DNA from: Methylococcaceae bacterium
GTDB lineage: Bacteria; Pseudomonadota; Gammaproteobacteria; Methylococcales; Methylococcaceae
Assembly (NCBI GenBank): GCA_012026715.1
Contig: VEPB01000501.1
Location: 1 to 17,417 of the forward strand
Length of the DNA: 17,417 nucleotides
Direction: 5' to 3'
The translations under genes and the position numbers were made by a program. Below are positions 14,583 to 17,417 of the stretch, in pieces; position 1 is the stretch's first letter; each line of letters begins with the position of its first letter. The notes beneath the pieces were generated by a model. That model had not been told where the DNA came from and made no database searches. It saw nothing but the letters and a program-made list of their open reading frames with translations.

Positions 14583-16595
14583 TTGACCACCGCGGGATCT
14601 GCGCCCAGCGCTGGATCGGTTTGCTCGCTAAATCACTCGGTCTGTCTCTACTTGTTTCCATCTTTCTGCCCGCGGTTGGTTAGCGCCGTTCGCCTCGTCT
14701 CGCTGGCGATGCTGTCCTTGTTCGCCGCCGATGGGCTTGCCGCCGACCGCTTCATCGTCCTGTCGTATCACGACGTGAGGGATGTCGTGGAGCGCGATGC
14801 CCGTGCCGGTCAGACTGCCGTCGGCACCGAGCGTCTCGCCGCGCACTTCCAATGGCTCAAAGACCACGACTACCACGTGGTCAGCGTCGATCAGGTGCTG
14901 GCGGCCCATGCCGGCAAGCATCCGTTGCCGGAGCGGGCGGTCCTGCTCAGTTTCGACGACGGCTATGAGGGCGTCTATTCCAAGGCCTTTCCTCTGCTGC
15001 GCCGCTACGGTTATTCCGCCATGGTGGCCTTGGTGGGATGTTGGCTGGATGGGACTTGTCCGGTCGGCGACGGTTCGCGGCCCGCAGACGGCCTGATGAC
15101 GCTCACCCAGTTGCGGGAACTGATCGATTCCGGCCTGGTGGAGATGGCATCCCACAGCTATGACCTGCACCGCGGTTTGCTGGGCAATCCCCAGGGCAAC
15201 GAGCAGCCCGCCGGGGTGACCCGCCGCTATGACGCAGCCGGAAGGCAATACGAGGCCGATGCGTCGTACCTGGCGCGCATCCGTGCGGACATGAAGCGAA
15301 GCTCCGACGTCATGTGGCGGATGCTCCACGTGCGTCCGAGGGCAATCGTCTGGCCTTATGGAGAAACCAATACACCGTTGGTTGAGGCGGCGCGGGATGC
15401 CGGGATGACCATGAGCATGGTCCTGCGGGATGGCGACAACGCCGTCGCCGATCTTTCCGCCGTGCGGCGCATGCTGGTCACCGATAACCCGGACGTCGAG
15501 GATTTCGCCCGCATGGTCACGACTCAACGGGTGGGTGACCGCCCCCTCCATGTCGTGCATGTGGACATGGATTACCTCTACGATCCCGATCCGGCCCAGA
15601 CCGAGCGGAATATCGGCGCGCTGCTCGACCGCATTCAAGGGATGCGGGTCAATACGGTTTACCTTCAGGCTTTTGCCGATCCCGACGGCGATGGCAATGC
15701 CGAAGCCCTGTACTTTCCCAATCGGCACTTGCCGGTTCGGGCGGATTTGTTCAACCGTGTCGCCTGGCAGTTGCTGACGCGGGTCCGGGTGAAGGTCTAC
15801 GCGTGGATGCCGGTGCTGGCCTTCCGACTCGACGTGCCCGACGGCTGGTTCGTTCATGAATGGCGCAACGGTGAGCGCAAGCTGGCCGGTCACATCTACA
15901 AGCGGCTGTCGCCGTTCAATCGCGATGCCCGCCGGATGGTCGGGGAAATCTACGAAGACCTGGCCAAGCATTGCAGCTTTAACGGCGTTTTGTTCCATGA
16001 CGACGCCATCCTGTCAGACTATGAGGATGTCAGTCCCGCCGGCATGGATTGGCTGCGCCGCACCGGCCAGTCGAGCCGTATCGAGCGCTTGCGCGCCACC
16101 CCCGCGGCGCGCCTGGATTGGGCGCGCCACAAGACCGCGGCGCTCATCCGGTGGACCGATTATCTGACCGAACGGGTCCGCTACTATCGGCCAGACATCA
16201 AGACCGCCCGCAACTATTACGCCTTGCCATTGCTTCAACCCGACAGCGAGGAGTGGTACGCGCAGTCATTGGAAAGCGCTCTGGCCGGCTACGACTACGT
16301 GGCCGTGGAGGCCATGCCGTTCATGGAGAAGGCGGACGATCCCCAAAGCTGGCTGGGTGAGCTGGTGCGGCAGGTGGCCCGGCGGCCGGGCGGGTTGGCC
16401 AAGACCGTGTTCGAACTGCAGACCGCAGATTGGGAGAAGCGCACCCCCGTTCCCATGGAGGTCTTCCTCGACCAACTGAAGTGGGTGCAACGGCAGGGCG
16501 CCGTTCATGTGGGCTACTACCCCGACGATGTATTCCTGGACCACCCGCGCCAGGAGGACATGGAACGGGTCTTCGCGCTGCCACGGTTTCCCTGA
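14583..16595 (+). CDS. pgaB: Poly-beta-1,6-N-acetyl-D-glucosamine N-deacetylase PgaB
   Basis: PgaB partly removes acetyl groups from poly-beta-1,6-N-acetylglucosamine in the periplasm, which is needed for export and biofilm adhesion. The reading frame gives 670 residues, like E. coli PgaB (672). The N-terminal polysaccharide-deacetylase domain has LSYHDV (60-65), SFDDGYE with metal/catalytic D125-D126, SHSYDLH with H191, and WPYGE (257-261). The C-terminal glycoside-hydrolase-like domain has LQAFADPDGDG (361-371), YAWMPVL (406-412) and FHDDAILSDYED (471-482) with probable catalytic acids D473/D474. The start is uncertain. TTG at 14583 is the first start, but TTG at 14676 gives a cleaner signal peptide (LVSLAMLSLFAADGLAA), while ATG at 14709 would cut into it. 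No lipobox is seen, unlike E. coli PgaB. pgaA is not in the window. Confidence 0.93.
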   Translation: MTTAGSAPSAGSVCSLNHSVCLYLFPSFCPRLVSAVRLVSLAMLSLFAADGLAADRFIVLSYHDVRDVVERDARAGQTAVGTERLAAHFQWLKDHDYHVVSVDQVLAAHAGKHPLPERAVLLSFDDGYEGVYSKAFPLLRRYGYSAMVALVGCWLDGTCPVGDGSRPADGLMTLTQLRELIDSGLVEMASHSYDLHRGLLGNPQGNEQPAGVTRRYDAAGRQYEADASYLARIRADMKRSSDVMWRMLHVRPRAIVWPYGETNTPLVEAARDAGMTMSMVLRDGDNAVADLSAVRRMLVTDNPDVEDFARMVTTQRVGDRPLHVVHVDMDYLYDPDPAQTERNIGALLDRIQGMRVNTVYLQAFADPDGDGNAEALYFPNRHLPVRADLFNRVAWQLLTRVRVKVYAWMPVLAFRLDVPDGWFVHEWRNGERKLAGHIYKRLSPFNRDARRMVGEIYEDLAKHCSFNGVLFHDDAILSDYEDVSPAGMDWLRRTGQSSRIERLRATPAARLDWARHKTAALIRWTDYLTERVRYYRPDIKTARNYYALPLLQPDSEEWYAQSLESALAGYDYVAVEAMPFMEKADDPQSWLGELVRQVARRPGGLAKTVFELQTADWEKRTPVPMEVFLDQLKWVQRQGAVHVGYYPDDVFLDHPRQEDMERVFALPRFP

Positions 16596-16882
16596 ACGTT
16601 GGGCCGGATGATGCTGGAATCGGCGGTTGGACGTGCCCGAGAGAGCGGTTACCAGGCTGGCTGGCCAGGCGCGACTAGCGCTAAGGCCGTCCCCTGTAAG
16701 GAAGGGTCGCGACTAACCGACCGGTTAATGCGATTGGAGGAGCAACGCCGCCAGGCGGCTGGGGAACCGCGCGATCGGGCAGGTACCGGCCTCGCCCGAC
16801 CGGTGAGATTCAATTTCCAAAGATTTTCCAATCATCACCATCACTTGACTACCCAATTAAGCGGTCAGCGGCCGTTTCTAGG
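16596..16882. other. 287-bp spacer between pgaB and pgaC
   Basis: No recognised gene is present. A reading frame from TTG 16599 (or ATG 16608) to TGA 16886 encodes up to 95 residues and ends in an ATGA overlap with the pgaC start candidate at 16883. Its composition resembles no known Pga protein and it has no membrane segment. Structures seen are a direct repeat cgcgacta (16670-16677 and 16708-16715), an inverted repeat taaccg-ac-cggtta (16714-16727) and a stem tcgggc/gcccga (16775-16780 with 16794-16799). An A/T-richer stretch runs from about 16808 to 16860. I recognise no riboswitch and no clear promoter; TTGACT at 16845-16850 lacks a well-placed -10. Confidence 0.5.
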
Positions 16883-17417
16883 ATGATTGATCAAACTGTG
16901 GTCTTGCCGCCTGCCAGGAGAATGCCGGCGAACGTCGACGAATGGCAGTCCTGGCTGGGCCTGTTGAGCGATCTGCTGCAGACCCTGCGGCTCAAGACCG
17001 CCTATTTGTGGTCGGGATTGGAAGACTGGCTGGGACAAGTTCCCTGGCTTTCCATTGCCGATGGCCTGTCTGGATTCATTTTCTACTATCCCCTGGCCAT
17101 GGCCTATGTGTGGATGCTGGGGGCGATCCTGTACTATTTCCTGTGGGAGCGGCGCGACGGTGCCACCGTCGACAACCTGCCGGAGCTCGGAGAATATCCG
17201 CCGGTGTCCATTCTGATACCCTGCCACAACGAAGCCGGCAACATCCGGGAGACCATCGAATACCTGCTGCGGCAGCGCTATCCGGATTTTGAAATCGTCG
17301 CCATCAACGACGGCAGCCGCGACAACACCCTGGCCATTCTCCAGCGGTTGGCGGACCAGTATCCGCAGCTTAGGGTGGTGCATCTCGACACCAACCAGGG
17401 CAAGGCCATGGCCTTGC
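16883..17417 (+). CDS. pgaC: Poly-beta-1,6-N-acetyl-D-glucosamine synthase, N-terminal part
   Basis: PgaC is the inner-membrane family 2 glycosyltransferase that polymerises UDP-N-acetylglucosamine into poly-beta-1,6-N-acetylglucosamine. The first 178 residues are present and the gene runs off the window. One clear membrane segment (about 65-88, FIFYYPLAMAYVWMLGAILY) precedes the catalytic domain, which opens with PPVSILIPCHNEAGNIRETI (106-125), contains the UDP-binding IVAINDGSRDNT (138-149), and continues to NQGKAMAL. The order PCHNE / NDGS / NQGKA follows E. coli PgaC. The start may be ATG 16883, used here, or ATG 16922; AGGAG at 16916-16920 is too close to serve the latter well. A first membrane helix like that of E. 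coli PgaC is replaced by a tryptophan-rich amphipathic stretch (about 21-58). Its place after pgaB supports the assignment over hyaluronan, cellulose or chitin synthases. Confidence 0.85.
   Translation, partial: MIDQTVVLPPARRMPANVDEWQSWLGLLSDLLQTLRLKTAYLWSGLEDWLGQVPWLSIADGLSGFIFYYPLAMAYVWMLGAILYYFLWERRDGATVDNLPELGEYPPVSILIPCHNEAGNIRETIEYLLRQRYPDFEIVAINDGSRDNTLAILQRLADQYPQLRVVHLDTNQGKAMAL

Noticed and set aside
14628..15998. 456-codon minus-strand frame opposite pgaB
   Set aside because: It lies entirely within pgaB, has low-complexity H/Q/G/D-rich composition and no domain; it is a shadow of the real gene.
16596..16882. Cyclic di-GMP riboswitch in front of pgaC
   Set aside because: I looked for the GEMM-type conserved core and tetraloop-receptor arrangement and did not find them in this spacer.
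1..17417. CRISPR array, tRNA or rRNA gene, transposase, integrase or toxin-antitoxin module
   Set aside because: No regularly spaced repeats, no RNA gene signatures and no mobile-element or toxin-antitoxin proteins were seen. All long frames are accounted for by housekeeping or exopolysaccharide genes.

Overview
The window is GC-rich, densely coded chromosomal DNA from a gammaproteobacterium. The evidence is the gene order yceD-rpmF-plsX-fabH-fabD-fabG-acpP-fabF-pabC-mltG-tmk-holB-pilZ-tatD. This is the classical gammaproteobacterial fatty-acid cluster, with pilZ between holB and tatD as in Pseudomonas-like lineages. The class II aldolase of Calvin-cycle type at the left edge would suit a methanotroph or another C1- or CO2-fixing gammaproteobacterium. 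That placement is inference; nothing in the window proves it.

Layout. Positions 1-246 hold a REP-like palindrome and the leader of a class II fructose-bisphosphate aldolase gene (247-1311). After a stack of hairpins, a near-consensus promoter at 1494-1523 starts the fatty-acid and phospholipid block: yceD (23S rRNA accumulation), rpmF (ribosomal protein L32), plsX, fabH, fabD and fabG, then a 198-bp gap, acpP, a hairpin, and fabF. The same strand continues with pabC (folate), mltG (peptidoglycan), tmk and holB (DNA replication), pilZ (type IV pili) and tatD. Most junctions from pabC to holB, and plsX/fabH and fabD/fabG, overlap by 4 to 13 nt, so translation is probably coupled.

At 12449-12454 the strand switches. 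aguA and aguB lie on the minus strand and convert agmatine to N-carbamoylputrescine and then putrescine. Divergent from them, on the plus strand, are pgaB (poly-N-acetylglucosamine deacetylase) and the start of a pgaC-type synthase gene cut off by the window edge. These would make and modify an extracellular poly-beta-1,6-N-acetylglucosamine polysaccharide.

Nearly every gene belongs to a well-known family, and I do not see an undescribed system here. The points worth a second look are regulatory or contextual: the almost leaderless yceD promoter, the hairpin separating acpP from fabF, the REP-like repeat, the putative operator in front of pgaB, the unexplained pgaB-pgaC spacer, and the polyamine/exopolysaccharide neighbourhood. 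Start codons were adjusted where family alignment or overlaps argued for it, notably for yceD, rpmF, plsX, fabG, fabF, tmk and holB.
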